Shown here one piece after another: positions 63,192 through 64,000 of a stretch of DNA of 64,000 nucleotides. Made by a program: the position numbers and the translations under genes. The stretch's first letter is position 1. Every line of letters begins with the position of its first letter. This stretch comes from GCA-003244245 sp036266995 (lineage in GTDB: Bacteria > Actinomycetota > Actinomycetes > Mycobacteriales > Pseudonocardiaceae), in NCBI GenBank assembly GCA_036266995.1, contig DATAWX010000165.1:1-64000 (forward strand), read 5' to 3'. The notes beneath the pieces are model-generated. The model was given only the letters and a program-made list of their open reading frames with translations, searched no databases and was not told the DNA's origin.

Positions 63192-63410
63192 GGTTCGTGG
63201 CCTGCCCCGCCGCGCACGGGCGAACGAGCACGACGGGACAGGTTGTCGATCGCTACCCAGCCACATCCGCTGGCTGAGACGACCGGCGTGGAGGACACTA
63301 ACGCAGGAAGTTTCTTCCACGCAATTCCTAAAGTATCAACCCGCGGCCAGCGCGCAAGTGTCCAGCGTGCACACTGTGCCTTTCACTCCTTCCTGGATAC
63401 GGAGGTATCC

Positions 63411-64000
63411 GTGACGAACGGCCCAGGCCCTACGGTCCGGCGCCGGCAGCTCGGCAAAGAGCTGCGACGGCTCCGGGAGGGCGCCGGCAAGACCATCGCC
63501 GAAGCCGCGCAGTGGGTGGGCATCAAATCCCCGACCGTCAGCAAGATCGAGAACGGCCGGCAGGCCATCCGTCCGACCAATGTCCGGCTGCTGCTCCAGC
63601 TCTACGGGATCGGGGCGCCCGAAGCTGACACCCTGATTCGGCTCGCGGGGGAGGCCAACCAGCGTGGTTGGTGGGCCAGCTACGGCGACACCGTGCCGGA
63701 CTGGTTCCGCAACTTCGTGGGTCTGGAGTCCGACGCCAGCGAGATCGACGGCTACGACTCCGAGCTGGTCCCAGGCCAGCTCCAGACCGCCGAGTACGCC
63801 GAAGCGATCATCCGGGCCGCGCACCCCAACACCACCCAGGACGAACGGGCGCGCCTGGTCTCCTTCCGGCGCAAAAGGCAAGAAAGGTTAGTCGGCAACA
63901 CGCCACCGCGGCTGCATTTCGTGCTCAACGAGGCGGTACTTCGCCGCCCCGTGGGCAGCGCCGAGGCGTTCGCCAAGCAGCTCGACTATCTCGCCGAGAT
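63411..64000 (+). CDS. helix-turn-helix regulator with DUF5753 domain, 3' truncated by window edge
   Basis: GTG at 63411 with ATACGGAGGTATCC ahead. N-terminal XRE helix-turn-helix: RRLREGAGKTIAEAAQWVGI then KSPTVSKIENGRQAIRPTNV. It continues into the DUF5753 (Scr1-type) domain: WWASYGDTVPDWFRNFVGLE, YDSELVPGQLQTAEYAEAII. About 196 of some 280 residues are in view. In actinomycetes this family is usually followed by a small DUF397 gene and the pair behaves like a developmental regulator or toxin-antitoxin-like unit. The partner would lie outside the window. Confidence 0.9.
   Translation, partial: MTNGPGPTVRRRQLGKELRRLREGAGKTIAEAAQWVGIKSPTVSKIENGRQAIRPTNVRLLLQLYGIGAPEADTLIRLAGEANQRGWWASYGDTVPDWFRNFVGLESDASEIDGYDSELVPGQLQTAEYAEAIIRAAHPNTTQDERARLVSFRRKRQERLVGNTPPRLHFVLNEAVLRRPVGSAEAFAKQLDYLAE

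Overview
The window is high-GC actinobacterial chromosome. Gene content and order resemble two parts of the Mycobacterium tuberculosis chromosome: the Rv0556-Rv0558 region (DUF3592 protein, mgtA, menH) and the Rv3281-Rv3395 region (accE, maf, sufE, accA, glpD, amidohydrolase, punA, cdd, dacB, trpS, icd, folD, pentapeptide protein, dnaE2, imuA'B). The blocks are shuffled and local genes are added. This, together with LexA-type SOS boxes, a 13E12/DUF222 endonuclease, F420-dependent enzymes and a DUF5753 regulator, suggests the Corynebacteriales/Pseudonocardiales group, most likely Pseudonocardiales. The species cannot be named from the sequence. No rRNA, tRNA, CRISPR array, prophage or transposase was found.

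1-12.5 kb: the 3' part of an M1 aminopeptidase, isochorismate synthase, a DUF3592 membrane protein, two overlapping GT4 mannosyltransferases, then menH, purN and purH. The conserved glycosyltransferase-menH junction is interrupted by about 4.4 kb. That insert holds a UvrA-type ATPase gene between wrecked purine-catabolism genes (DUF6986 aldolase, xanthine dehydrogenase, uricase). A near-perfect 24-bp inverted repeat bounds it.

12.5-25.5 kb: an FAD oxidoreductase, then the SOS mutagenesis genes imuA'-imuB and dnaE2. Between imuB and dnaE2 lie a TetR/F420-reductase pair, a PAC2 gene and a truncated 13E12 endonuclease. That endonuclease gene has a perfect SOS box on its start codon and ends 9 bases before dnaE2. 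A pentapeptide-repeat protein, folD and a DUF3017 protein follow.

25.5-40.7 kb: malate and isocitrate dehydrogenases, an SH3 protein, trpS, a YihY membrane protein, a 59-aa membrane protein, cinA, an ABC exporter, dnaE (replicative polymerase), an orphan antitoxin with the stub of its toxin, a D-Ala-D-Ala carboxypeptidase, cytidine deaminase and a coiled-coil protein.

40.9-54 kb: an Rv3311-like protein, a TetR/FAD-oxygenase/hydrolase unit, purine nucleoside phosphorylase, a Ser/Thr kinase divergent from an acyl-CoA mutase large subunit, an M20 amidohydrolase, then a 550-bp regulatory stretch and a small Gly-rich protein with a very strong ribosome site and a U-tract terminator. This small protein is the best candidate for something undescribed. 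A cyclotransferase, a small membrane protein and glycerol kinase follow.

54-64 kb: a ruined MMPL transporter fused to a foreign C-terminal tail, an MFS transporter, glpD, the biotin carboxylase/BCCP subunit with sufE, maf, a MaoC-like gene and accE, and at the edge the start of a DUF5753 regulator. Two families of palindromic intergenic repeats (44 bp and 66 bp, two copies each) are scattered through the window.
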